NCBI RefSeq assembly: GCF_026262575.1
Contig: NZ_JAPKFL010000032.1
Span: 1-54,588 of the forward strand
Length of the DNA: 54,588 nucleotides
Source of the DNA: Streptomyces marinisediminis
GTDB lineage: Bacteria; Actinomycetota; Actinomycetes; Streptomycetales; Streptomycetaceae
Reading direction: 5' to 3'
Below are positions 1 to 7,886 of the stretch, piece by piece (position 1 is the stretch's first letter; every line of letters starts with the position of its first letter). Both the position numbers and the translations under genes were made by a program. The notes under the pieces are model-generated. The model saw nothing but the letters and a program-made list of their open reading frames with translations, was not told where the DNA came from and ran no database searches.

Positions 1-266
1 GCCTCCTCGTAGACGATGTCGATCTCGGCACCGTACTTCTCGGCCAGCGCCTTGCCGGCCGCCGTCTCGGCGTCCGGCGCACCGTCCTTGAGGGTGACGA
101 TGTAGCGGTCCTTGATCGTGCCCGGAGCACCGGCGTTGGCGATCACGCCTTCCGGCTCCTCGGCCGCTGCCGCGGGGAGCCCGGTACCGACACCCAGGGC
201 GACCGCCGCGGCGGACGCCACGGCCACGGCCGACCATCTGCGCTTGGGGGAACGCATCACTGCCAT
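1..266 (-). CDS. S8 family serine protease (subtilisin-like), N-terminal part only
   Basis: The reading frame runs off the left edge, so only the first 88 or so residues are present. It starts at an ATG preceded by a good AGAAGGA ribosome site. Residues 1-35 form a Sec signal peptide: a basic start (MRSPKRRW), a hydrophobic alanine/valine core and an AAA cleavage region. After it comes the opening of an I9-type propeptide, seen as KDRYIVTLKDG followed by a helix with KALAEKYGAEI. This pattern is typical of Streptomyces aqualysin-like secreted subtilases, and it parallels the complete S8 protease at 42084-43925 (DDSYIVVLKDS). The catalytic residues lie outside the window, so activity cannot be judged. 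Confidence 0.85.
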   Translation of the reverse strand, partial: MAVMRSPKRRWSAVAVASAAAVALGVGTGLPAAAAEEPEGVIANAGAPGTIKDRYIVTLKDGAPDAETAAGKALAEKYGAEIDIVYEE

Positions 267-745
267 TGAGAGATCCTTCTCGTTGGTGGTGCGCGAGTGT
301 GGGGATAGCGACGCGGACATGTCATCCACAGCCACCAGTGAAAGGTTTGCCGAACCATAGGAAACACACAAGAGGCGTGCGGCTACTTCATGCATCTGTC
401 ACACGGAGGTCACGCCAAGGCGTGCTCAATCCGGATAACCAGGACGAACACCGACAGGTGAGCGGTGTGCGACGCGCCGCACCCCGGGCCCGGAGCGCGG
501 CGGCGTCGCTCGCGAAACCCGCGCCGACGTGGCCTTGTTGACGCTCTGTCAGCGTCGGCCCCGCCCCGGGGCCGACGCTCCGCTCACCCCGGACCGCGTC
601 CCACGCCCGCGCATCCGGAACGAGTAGCTCCGCTACGCCTCCCCGGCGTGGCGGCCCCCGGAGCGGCCGGGGACGGCGTCGACGAAACGCGCCTCACGTA
701 CGGACGGAGGTCGCGTCCGGAGGACGCCCGTGCCGCGGGGCGCTC
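267..745. other. Intergenic region between S8 protease and Asp23 gene
   Basis: I find no convincing gene in these 479 bases. The part nearest 267 must hold the promoter of the leftward protease gene. The only clear structure is the hairpin at 551-579. The open frames here lack ribosome sites and recognisable protein patterns. Confidence 0.5.
551..579 (-). terminator. Hairpin terminator after the Asp23 gene
   Basis: A perfect 13-base-pair stem (AGCGTCGGCCCCG with its complement) closes a 3-base loop. It lies about 165 bases downstream of the leftward Asp23 gene. It has no U-tract, as is usual in Streptomyces. Confidence 0.6.
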
Positions 746-1261
746 TCAGGAGACGCGCGGGGTGCGCTCCGCGTCGTCTCGCGGCTCCTCGTCCGGCAGG
801 TGCACGTCGCCCACCGCGATGTTCACCTCGACGACCTCCAGCCCCGTCATGCGCTCCACCGCGGTGATGACGCTCTCCCGCACCTCGTGCGCGACCTCGG
901 GTATGCGGACGCCGTACTCCACGACGATGTTCAGGTCCAGCGCCGTCTGCCGCTCGCCGACCTCGGCCCTCACCCCGCGCGCGACGTTACGGCGACCACC
1001 GGGCACCCGGTCGCGCACCGCGCCGAACGTCCGGGCGAAGCCGCCGCCCAGCGCGTGCACGCCCGGCACCTCGCGTGCCGCCATTCCGGCGATCTTCTCC
1101 ACCACGCCGTCCGCGATGGTGGTCCTGCCGCGCTCGCCGTCCGACGCGGTGGCCGGGCGCGGGCCCTCGGTGGCGGCCGTGCCGAGCGGGTGGGGACCGG
1201 AGGGCTCCGGCCGCTCGGTGGGGGCCTGCTGAGCGGTGGTGGCGTTCGTGGTGGCAGCCAT
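746..1261 (-). CDS. Asp23/Gls24 family envelope stress response protein
   Basis: This 171-residue protein has a disordered Ala/Thr/Pro-rich leader (residues 1-45) and then the Asp23 fold. Visible segments are TTIADGVVEKIAGMAAREVPGV, a basic variable loop, then ALDLNIVVEYGVRIPEVAHEV and MTGLEVVEVNIAVGDVHL. Asp23 proteins are small cell-envelope-associated stress factors in Gram-positive bacteria with no known enzymatic activity. The start ATG has AGGAG upstream. The gene is divergent from a sigma-factor gene that is followed by two more Asp23-like genes, so the four probably form one envelope-stress module. Confidence 0.85.
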   Translation of the reverse strand: MAATTNATTAQQAPTERPEPSGPHPLGTAATEGPRPATASDGERGRTTIADGVVEKIAGMAAREVPGVHALGGGFARTFGAVRDRVPGGRRNVARGVRAEVGERQTALDLNIVVEYGVRIPEVAHEVRESVITAVERMTGLEVVEVNIAVGDVHLPDEEPRDDAERTPRVS

Positions 1262-1475
1262 GTGCGCTGACTCCTCTGCGTCGCTCGCCCGACTCGCGGG
1301 AAGGTGTCGTCACGGCGTGGGACCCGACGCGCGGCGCATCGTCGCGCGGGAATCCGGGAAACCGCGGGAAAGGTTCGTCAGACTTCTGCACGGGTTCGCC
1401 CCCGGTCATGCGTGACGCACGCCGTCCCGTCGTGTCCTGCCCGGCGGACCCCACGGACGGGAGAGGAGCCGGCGG

Positions 1476-2110
1476 GTGCCGGAGGACGAGGTGAGGGCCG
1501 CCCCCGCCCCGCGGGGCGGTCGGCGGGACGCGCCCGGTGGACGGCGCGCGGCCCCGGCCGGGCACCGGCCGCCGGGGGACGACGCGCTGCCCGCCGCCCG
1601 CGCGGGCGAGGGTGGCGAGGAGGCGTTCGAGACGCTGGTGCGCCGCCACGCCCCGGTGCTGCCCGGCCTGGCCGACCGTGTGCCCGGCAGCGGGGCGTAC
1701 ACCGGGGAGCCGTCCGGGAGGCGCTGGTCAGCGCGTGGCGGCGGCTGCCGGAGTTCCGCGGCGACGCGGCGTTCCCCGGTTGGAGGTACCGCATCGTCAC
1801 CAGGCGCTGCCTCGCCCTGCTGCGGGCACGCCGCCCCACCGGGCGGCTCGACCCGGCCCGCGAGCCGAGCGCCCCGGAGCACCGGTCCTCACCGGTGCGC
1901 GCGGCGGAGTCGACTGCGGCGGTGCGGGACCTCTCCGACGCGCTCGCGGGCCTCAGTCCGCAGCGGCGGGCCTGCCGGGTGCCGCACGACCTGTACGGCC
2001 TGGGCTACGGCGAGATCGCGGACGTCCTCGGCATCGGCCGGCAGGCCGTGCGTGGCCGGACCTTCCGGGCACGGCGATATCTCATGGAGGCGATGAGCGC
2101 ATGGCGATGA
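1476..2110 (+). pseudogene. ECF-like sigma-70 factor, frameshifted
   Basis: The GTG start follows GAGAGGAG. The first part, in the frame of 1476, reads EEAFETLVRRHAPVLPGLADRV, a sigma region 2 opening. From about 1711 the protein pattern continues in another frame as AVREALVSAWRRLPEFRGDAAFPGWRY, then ends in a region 4 HTH (LGYGEIADVLGIGRQAVRG). One missing base near 1708-1711 joins the two, giving ...TG-D-AVREAL. The protein would otherwise be a roughly 210-residue sigma factor. Region 4 also looks slightly eroded (SPQRRACRVPHDLYGL), which favours a true pseudogene over a sequencing error, but both remain possible. The gene overlaps the next start by ten bases. Confidence 0.7.
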
Positions 2111-2772
2111 GTCCGGAGTCCGGGTCGCCCGGTTCCCCCCGCGACGTGGCCCACACCCTGCCCTGCGGGCGCCCGCTGGAGGAGGTGTGGGACGCCTGGG
2201 AGGCCGACCCGGCGCACGCGGCGGCCGACCCGCACACCGCCCGGTGCCCCCACTGCACCGCCGCCCTGGCGGACCTGCGCTCCCTGGACGACCTGGTGCG
2301 CCGCGGGGCGGCCCGGGACGCCGAGCGCGCCGCGGGGACCGCGGAACCGGTGGCGGCGGGCGTCACCGAGCGCGTCATGGACGTCGTCCGCACCGAACTG
2401 CGTCCCGGCGCGTCCGTGCCGCTGGGCGACGCCGGGGAGGACACGTGGATCGTGGAGACGGCCGTGGCCCACGCCTGCCGGGCGGCGGCCGAGTCGGTGC
2501 CGGGCGTGCGGGCGGAGAGCTGCCGCGTCCTGCCCCTGGACGCCGCCCCCGAGCGCACCCCGGCCCGCCGGGGAGGCAGGCTGCCGCGCGGCCCGGTCCG
2601 CGTCCGGCTGGACGTGGCCGCGCCGCTGGACGCGGAGCGGCCCGTGCCGAAGATCGCCGACGCCGTGCGCGAACGCGTGCGGTCGGCGGCCGCCGACCGC
2701 CTGGGCCTGGACCTCCGCGCCGTCGACGTGCGCGTCCTGGACCTCCTCGACGACTCCCCGGAGGGCGAGTGA
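2101..2772 (+). CDS. Asp23/Gls24-like protein with N-terminal cysteine motif
   Basis: The ATG at 2101 follows GGAGG by ten bases and overlaps the end of the sigma-factor frame. The 223-residue product begins with a region holding C-P-H-C (HTARCPHCTAALADLRSLDDL), reminiscent of the zinc-binding helix of anti-sigma factors. Its C-terminal half has an Asp23-like pattern: WIVETAVAHACRAAAESVPGV, strand pairs (VRVRLDVAAPLD) and KIADAVRERVRSAAADRLGLDLRAVDVRVLDL. The position directly behind a sigma gene makes an anti-sigma or envelope sensor role attractive, but this is inference. It probably is co-transcribed with the next gene, which it overlaps. Confidence 0.7.
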   Translation: MAMSPESGSPGSPRDVAHTLPCGRPLEEVWDAWEADPAHAAADPHTARCPHCTAALADLRSLDDLVRRGAARDAERAAGTAEPVAAGVTERVMDVVRTELRPGASVPLGDAGEDTWIVETAVAHACRAAAESVPGVRAESCRVLPLDAAPERTPARRGGRLPRGPVRVRLDVAAPLDAERPVPKIADAVRERVRSAAADRLGLDLRAVDVRVLDLLDDSPEGE

Positions 2773-3116
2773 CCATGACCGACCCGCACACCGCACCGGA
2801 GGACCTGGACGCCCGGCTCACCGCGGCCGCCGCCCGGGCCGCCGAGGACACCCCCGGCGTCGCCTCCCTGCGTCCCCGCCCCACCGCGGCCCCGCGCGGC
2901 GCGGGCGGCGGGGTCCGCGTCCGCCGCACCCGCACGCCCGGGGGCTGGCGGCTGCACGCCGAGCTGCGCCTGGCCGTCCACCGCACCCACCGCGCGCTCG
3001 ACGTCACCCGGGCCGCCCGCGCCGCCGTGACCACCGCCCTGCGCGCCGCCCACCCCGCCGACGCCGACGCCGACGCCGACATCGCCGTCACCGTCACCGT
3101 CACCGCCCTCGTCTGA
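2769..3116 (+). CDS. Short Asp23/Gls24-like protein
   Basis: A 115-residue product read from a GTG that overlaps the previous stop (GTGA); an in-frame ATG at 2775 is the alternative start. The layout mirrors the Asp23 fold: a helix with AAARAAEDTPGVASL, a basic Arg-rich loop, a strand (WRLHAELRLAVH), a long helix (DVTRAARAAVTTALRAAHP) and a final strand (DIAVTVTVTALV). The DNA near the end is a run of GCCGAC and ACCGTC triplets. It likely works with the preceding gene, presumably at the membrane. Confidence 0.6.
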   Translation: MTMTDPHTAPEDLDARLTAAAARAAEDTPGVASLRPRPTAAPRGAGGGVRVRRTRTPGGWRLHAELRLAVHRTHRALDVTRAARAAVTTALRAAHPADADADADIAVTVTVTALV

Positions 3117-3140
3117 CGGCGCGGCACCCTGCGCTCCCCG

Positions 3141-3170
3141 CCCCGGCCCCGCCCGCACGGGGGGCCGGGG
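3141..3170 (+). terminator. Hairpin terminator after the Asp23-like operon
   Basis: A 10-base-pair stem (CCCCGGCCCC with GGGGCCGGGG) and a 10-base loop lie 25 bases past the stop codon. The rest of the 3117-3430 gap holds no gene that I can support. It must contain the promoter of the small peptide gene. Confidence 0.5.
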
Positions 3171-3430
3171 GCGCGCGGGGCTGTTTCGGCCAGGCGGCAC
3201 TTGCCCGTGCCGGGGCGGGGTGCCGGAGGTGTCCGAAGTGCGCGCTCGCCCGGGGCGCGTATGCGACGCGATGCCCGAAAGGTCCGATGCCCGGGGGCCA
3301 GTATCAGCCGCCCGCTCAATCAAATCTCGCCTCTTGTCGCTCTTGGATTGTTCCCCCCGCGGGTCGCCCCGCAGACTGGGGAACCGGACACTGGGACGCG
3401 GACTCTTTCACCTCACAGAGGAAAGGGATC

Positions 3431-3613
3431 ATGGGGGATGCGTTGACGATCAGGCAGGTGACCGGCGTGGGGACCAGCGCTCCGGGCACCGCACCGGGCC
3501 GGGGCGCCCGCCGGTCTTCGGCCACCGCGGGAGCCACTCCCGCCACGCCGGGCAGGCGCAGGGTTCCGGACAACGACAATCCCGGCCACAGTGGCGCGGA
3601 CCCCGCGCCGTAG
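3431..3613 (+). CDS. Small peptide of unknown function (60 residues)
   Basis: An ATG follows GAAAGGGATC and opens a 60-codon frame. The peptide starts MGDALTIRQVTGVGT, is rich in Ala, Gly, Pro and Arg, and ends PDNDNPGHSGADPAP. There is no signal peptide, membrane segment or cysteine. I do not recognise the family. It precedes an orphan HTH regulator by 251 bases on the same strand, which raises the possibility of a regulator/peptide pair. The ribosome site and start are convincing, but coding status is unproven. Confidence 0.4.
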   Translation: MGDALTIRQVTGVGTSAPGTAPGRGARRSSATAGATPATPGRRRVPDNDNPGHSGADPAP

Positions 3614-3864
3614 CCGTCCCCACCCTTCCCCTCCGCTCTGCCGCTGCCCGCGCACCGTCGGCCGCCCGTTCCGCCGACGGTGGCGCGTCGCGCCCTGCCC
3701 GCCGGTGAACGCCCTGCCGGGGGCGGGCTCTACGCGCGCAGACCCCTCCGCTCCCCACGGCCCGCCCCTGCCCGGGCGGCCGCCGCGTGTCCCTTCCTGC
3801 GCGAGTGCATCCATCAACCGGTCGACCACGCCGTGGCAACGGTGGCGGCGAGTCAGGAGGCACC

Positions 3865-4638
3865 ATGACCACGAGCGGGCATCCCCGTCAGCTCACGGCC
3901 GCGAACACCTGCGTCCAGGCGCTGCAGTACCACGCGGGCCAAGTGGGCGAGATCGCCAGACTTCTCAACGGCCCCGGCGCACAGGGGCGCCCGAAGCCCC
4001 TCGCGGACAGCGCGCTCACCACCGTCAGACAACTGCTGGAACAGGTGCCCAGACGTCCCGTCGCCTCCCGGATCAGCCTGGACGTCCTCCCCTCGGGGAC
4101 GGCGTCCGGCCTGCTGGACGTGTTGCACCGCCTGTTACTGGAGAACCCCCGGGAGACCCGCCTGCTGGTCTCCCGCTCGGCCTGGGACGAGGACACCGGA
4201 CGGCCCCCCACGCAGACCCACGCGGCCGCGGCGGTGCGCGTGGCGGGCCCGCAGATCCACGGCATGACCCTGATCGACGGCACGGTGGCGCTGCTGGGCT
4301 CCTCGACGGCCCGGCTCACCGTCGTACGGGACCGCCGGACCGTCCGGGCCCTGGAGTCGCTCTTCGACACGGCCTGGGAGGGCGCCGTGGATTTCGACGT
4401 GCTGGCCGGGGTGGACGGCGAACTGGTGCGCGCGGTCGAGGAGGACGGACCGCTGGCCAAGGTGCTCGCGCTGCTCCGAGCGGGCTGGACGGACGCGGCG
4501 GCCGCCCGGGAACTGGGCTGGTCGGTGCGCACCTACCGGCGGCGTGTCGCGGACCTCAAGAGCCGGCTGCGGGCCCGCTCCCGCTTCGAGGCCGGGATGC
4601 GCGCGGCCCAGTTGCGGCTGGAACACCACGAAGCGTGA
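3865..4638 (+). CDS. Helix-turn-helix transcriptional regulator with TTA codon
   Basis: The ATG lies four bases after AGGAGG. The 257-residue protein has a central domain with strand-rich segments (RVAGPQIHGMTLIDGTVALLG, TARLTVVRDRRTVRALESLF) that resembles the phospholipase-D-like sensor part of some actinomycete regulators. It ends in a LuxR/sigma-4-type HTH: LRAGWTDAAAARELGWSVRTYRRRVADLKSRL. Codon 91 (4135-4137) is TTA, so translation should depend on the bldA leucyl-tRNA and rise late in development. Three near-identical GTGACGGC units surround the stop codon. Its target is unknown; the small peptide gene upstream is the nearest candidate partner. Confidence 0.75.
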   Translation: MTTSGHPRQLTAANTCVQALQYHAGQVGEIARLLNGPGAQGRPKPLADSALTTVRQLLEQVPRRPVASRISLDVLPSGTASGLLDVLHRLLLENPRETRLLVSRSAWDEDTGRPPTQTHAAAAVRVAGPQIHGMTLIDGTVALLGSSTARLTVVRDRRTVRALESLFDTAWEGAVDFDVLAGVDGELVRAVEEDGPLAKVLALLRAGWTDAAAARELGWSVRTYRRRVADLKSRLRARSRFEAGMRAAQLRLEHHEA

Positions 4639-4786
4639 CGGCGTGACGGCGTGACGCCCCGGGCCCGTCCCCGAGCCCGGGCCCGGCCCCCTCCTCAGGC
4701 ACGACCCCGGGGCCCGGCCCCGGCCCGCCACTGTGACGCCCGACCGACCACCGCCTTGGCCCCGTGGGCGCCGCGGAGCCGCCCGC

Positions 4787-6349
4787 TCAGCGCGCGCGCC
4801 GCGCCCCGGCCGGGGTACGCAGCTCCCGGGCCGCCGGGGCCGGGGCGGGCAGGACACGCCCGGACGGGGCCGGGCCCCGGGCGGCGGGCGGCCCGGGGGC
4901 CACCCCGCGCGGCGCGCCGCCCCGGCCGGCCCGGCGCGCCGCCGTCCGCTCCAGCGTCGTGAACAGCGCGTCCAGCGCCAGGCCGTGGGCGTGCGCGGCC
5001 GGGGTGGCGTAGCCGATGACCAGGGCGGCCCCGGCCGGACGGGCCGGGCCCCGGCGGTAGGCGCTCAGCGGGTGCGCCCGCACCGAGGCGGCGGCCAGGG
5101 CGGCCACGACCTCCTCCTCCGGCGGGAAGCCGCGGGGCAGTTCGAGTATCGCGTGCAGACCGGCCGCGATACCGGTGACCCGGGCGCCGGGCAGCCGGGC
5201 GGCGGTCGTCTCGATCAGGGCGTCCCGGCGGCGCCGGTAGTGCTGGCGCATCGCGCGCAGGTGCCGGTCGTAGCCGCCGGAGGCGATCAGCTCGGCGAGC
5301 GCGAGCTGGTCCAGCGGACCGGTGACCCGGTCCGCGAGGACCTTGGCCGCCACCACGGCCTCCAGCAGCCGCGGCGGGCAGGCGATCCAGCCGATCCGCA
5401 CCCCGGGCCCCAGCGCCTTGCTGGTCGAGCCCACGTAGCACACCCGGGCCGGGCTGTGGGCCTGGAGGGCGCCGACCGGACGGCGGTCGTAGCGGAACTC
5501 CCCGTCGTAGTCGTCCTCGACGATCCAGCCGTCGCGCTCCCGCGCCCAGGACAGCAGGCCGGCCCTGCGGGCGGGCGAGAGGCTCACCCCGAGCGGGAAC
5601 TGGTGGGCGGGGGTGCAGGCGGCGGCCCGGGCGTCGGTGCGGGCCAGGTCGGCCACCCGCATCCCCTCCGCGTCGACCTCGGTGTCGACCACCCGCAGCC
5701 GCCCGCGGGCCACGGCGACGTGGTCGCCCAGGGCCGGGTCCTCCATGGCGACGCACTCCACCCCCTGCTCGGCCAGGACGGAGGTGAGCAGCCCGAACGC
5801 CTGGGTGTAGCCGGAGCACACGACGAGGTGGGCCGGGTCCACCCGCACGCTGCGGGCCCGGCCCAGGTAGGCGGCGAGCGCCGCGCGCAGCTCCGGGCGC
5901 CCGCGCGGGTCGCCGTAGCCGAGGGCCTCGGCGGGGGCGTCCCGCAGCGCCTGGCGGGTGGCCCTGAGCCACGCGGCCCGGGGGAAGAGGGAGACGTCCG
6001 GGCGTCCGGGCCCGAGGTCGTGCCGGACCCGGGGCGGTCCGAACGGGCCCGGGGCGCCCCGGGGCGGTGCGCCGGCCTCCGGGTGTAGCTGCCGGGCCAC
6101 CCGGGTTCCCGCGCGCCCGGAGGAGGTGATCAGCCAGCCCTCGTGGGCGAGTTGCGTGTAGGCCTGGCTCACCGTGCCGCGGGCCAGGCCGAGTTCGGCG
6201 GCCAGGCTGCGGCTGGGGGGCAGCCTGGTTCCGGCGGTCAGCCGTCCCTCGCGGATCGCCGTGCGCAGCGCCTCCTCCAGCGCGCGGCCGCGCCCGCCCC
6301 GGGCGGGCAGCTCCAGGAGGAGGTCGAGTCCGGCGGCGACAGCGGTCAT
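4787..6349 (-). CDS. MocR/PdxR-type regulator (GntR HTH fused to PLP aminotransferase-like domain)
   Basis: A 520-residue protein with two parts. Residues 10-80 form a winged helix of the GntR family (LEEALRTAIREGRLTAGTRLPPSRSLA, then GLARGTVSQAYTQLAHEGWL). The remainder is a fold-type I aminotransferase-like domain, including GYGDPRGRPELRAALAAYL, VEDDYDGEFRY and the PLP-lysine region YVGSTSKALGPGVRIGW. Such proteins usually bind PLP as an effector and regulate an adjacent divergent gene. Here that gene is the MFS transporter 68 bases away. The C-terminal tail after about residue 470 is Pro/Ala/Arg-rich and looks disordered. Confidence 0.9.
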   Translation of the reverse strand: MTAVAAGLDLLLELPARGGRGRALEEALRTAIREGRLTAGTRLPPSRSLAAELGLARGTVSQAYTQLAHEGWLITSSGRAGTRVARQLHPEAGAPPRGAPGPFGPPRVRHDLGPGRPDVSLFPRAAWLRATRQALRDAPAEALGYGDPRGRPELRAALAAYLGRARSVRVDPAHLVVCSGYTQAFGLLTSVLAEQGVECVAMEDPALGDHVAVARGRLRVVDTEVDAEGMRVADLARTDARAAACTPAHQFPLGVSLSPARRAGLLSWARERDGWIVEDDYDGEFRYDRRPVGALQAHSPARVCYVGSTSKALGPGVRIGWIACPPRLLEAVVAAKVLADRVTGPLDQLALAELIASGGYDRHLRAMRQHYRRRRDALIETTAARLPGARVTGIAAGLHAILELPRGFPPEEEVVAALAAASVRAHPLSAYRRGPARPAGAALVIGYATPAAHAHGLALDALFTTLERTAARRAGRGGAPRGVAPGPPAARGPAPSGRVLPAPAPAARELRTPAGARRAR

Positions 6350-6409
6350 CTTTGGCCCACCCTCCCGTGGCGTTCTCGGCCCATGCGCACGTCCCCCGCC
6401 CTTCTTAGT

Positions 6410-6425
6410 GTGACCATATGATCAC
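6410..6425. promoter_or_regulatory. Palindrome over the MFS start codon, candidate operator
   Basis: GTGACCATATGATCAC is a near-perfect 16-base palindrome with one asymmetric pair. It includes the ATG at 6418. A TAGTGT hexamer at 6406-6411 lies at -10 distance from that ATG, so the mRNA may be leaderless and the operator would cover the transcription start. The divergent MocR regulator is the obvious candidate ligand. Confidence 0.45.
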
Positions 6426-7698
6426 TCGCCGACCTGTTTCCGGCTCGGCCCCGGGCCCCGTGGTGCCGGGGTCGGGGGTGTCCCGTCCGCTGGTGCTCTT
6501 CATGTCGATCTCCATCGGACTGATCGTCGCCAACAACTACTACGCCCAGCCCCTGCTGGGGGAGTTGAGCACGGACCTGAACGCCTCCTCGGGCCTGGTG
6601 GGCCTGAGCGTGACGCTCAACCAGCTCGGCTACGCGCTCGGGCTGGTGCTCCTGGTGCCGCTGGGCGACCTCCTGGCCCGGCGGCCGCTGATGGTCACGA
6701 TGCTGGCCTTGGACGCGGTGGCGCTGGCCTTCGCCGCGGCCGCGCCCGACGCCTGGACGCTGGTGGTGCTGCTGACCGTGGTCGGCGTGACCGGCACCGT
6801 CATCAACATCCTCATACCCCTGGCCACCACGCTCGCCCGGGAGGACCAGCGCGGCCAGGTCGTGGGCACCCTCATGACCGGCCTGCTGTTCGGCATCCTG
6901 CTGGCGCGCACGGTGGCCGGGGCGCTGGAGACGCTGCAGAGCTGGCGGCTGGTGTACGCGGTGGCCGCCATCCTCATGGCCGCGCTCGCCGTCGCGATGC
7001 GGTTCCTGCTGCCGAGCCTGCCCCCCAGCCCCGGCTCGACCTACCCCCGACTGCTGGCCTCGGTGGGGAGGCTGATCGCCGCCGAACCGTTCCTGCGCCG
7101 CCGGATGGCCACCGGCGCGCTGGGCTTCGCGGCCTTCCAGCTCCTGTGGACCGCGCTGCCGCTGATGCTCTCCGACGAGCCCTACGGCTACGAGCCCGCC
7201 CTCATCGGCCTGTTCGGCCTGCTCGGGGCCGCCGGGGCCGCCTGCGCCCGGCCCGCCGGACGCCTCCAGGACCGGGGCGTGGCGCACCAGGCGAGCGGAC
7301 TGCTGCTGGCCGTCATCGGCCTGTCCTGGGCACTGATGAGCGGCTACACCGTACTGGCCCTGGTGATCGTGGGCATCCTCCTGCTCGACATCGGGGTGCA
7401 GGGGGTGCACGTGCTCAACCAGGCGCGGATCTACGGCTACCCCCCGCAGGTCAGGTCGCGGATCACCACCGCCTACGTGACCGCCTACTTCCTGGGCGGC
7501 TCGGCGGGCGGCGCGCTGGCCGTGCTGCTCTATCCGCAGTGGGGCTGGTCGGCCGTGTGCGCGGCGGGTGGCGTCCTCACCGTGCTGGCCCTCATCCTGT
7601 GGGTCACCGACCGCACCACTCCCCCGGTCCCGGCCGCCGCTCCGGCCCCGGGGCACGACCGCCCCGGGCCGGGCGAACGCCCGGTCGTGCACGACTGA
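6418..7698 (+). CDS. MFS transporter (drug efflux type)
   Basis: A 426-residue integral membrane protein with about twelve hydrophobic segments. The opening helix reads SRPLVLFMSISIGLIVANNYYAQPLLGEL, a signature of the YdhP/SotB-like MFS group. The loop between helices 2 and 3 reads VPLGDLLARRPLM. It should export small molecules by proton antiport. There is no Shine-Dalgarno site before the ATG; the likely -10 element next to it suggests leaderless expression under control of the divergent MocR protein. The substrate cannot be told, but the nearby biosynthetic island makes self-export possible. Confidence 0.85.
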   Translation: MITRRPVSGSAPGPVVPGSGVSRPLVLFMSISIGLIVANNYYAQPLLGELSTDLNASSGLVGLSVTLNQLGYALGLVLLVPLGDLLARRPLMVTMLALDAVALAFAAAAPDAWTLVVLLTVVGVTGTVINILIPLATTLAREDQRGQVVGTLMTGLLFGILLARTVAGALETLQSWRLVYAVAAILMAALAVAMRFLLPSLPPSPGSTYPRLLASVGRLIAAEPFLRRRMATGALGFAAFQLLWTALPLMLSDEPYGYEPALIGLFGLLGAAGAACARPAGRLQDRGVAHQASGLLLAVIGLSWALMSGYTVLALVIVGILLLDIGVQGVHVLNQARIYGYPPQVRSRITTAYVTAYFLGGSAGGALAVLLYPQWGWSAVCAAGGVLTVLALILWVTDRTTPPVPAAAPAPGHDRPGPGERPVVHD

Positions 7699-7794
7699 CG
7701 GGGCGGGCCCGCGCACCGCGCGGACCCACGCCCCGGCCCGTCGCCCCGGCCGCGCCCCGCCTGACCCGCGCCCGCGCTCCACCACCCGACCCGC

Positions 7795-7850
7795 CTTCCG
7801 ATCCGTCTTCCGATCCGTCTTCCGATCCGTCTTCCGATCCGTCTTTCGAT
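7795..7850. repeat. 12-bp tandem repeat, about 4.7 copies
   Basis: The unit CTTCCGATCCGT is repeated head to tail between the MFS gene and the epimerase-like gene. The last copy carries one change (CTTTCGATCCGC). The region is not expected to be translated. It may be slippage-prone DNA or a spaced array of GATC-containing sites. Confidence 0.85.
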
Positions 7851-7886
7851 CCGCCCGTGCACCGACGTCGACTGGAGAACTCACCG

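Noticed and set aside
7146..7886. Upstream in-frame extension of the epimerase-like gene
   Set aside because: It would translate MFS antisense-frame sequence and the DPSS-encoding 12-bp repeats. The Rossmann motif starts right at the ATG 7887 with a ribosome site before it.
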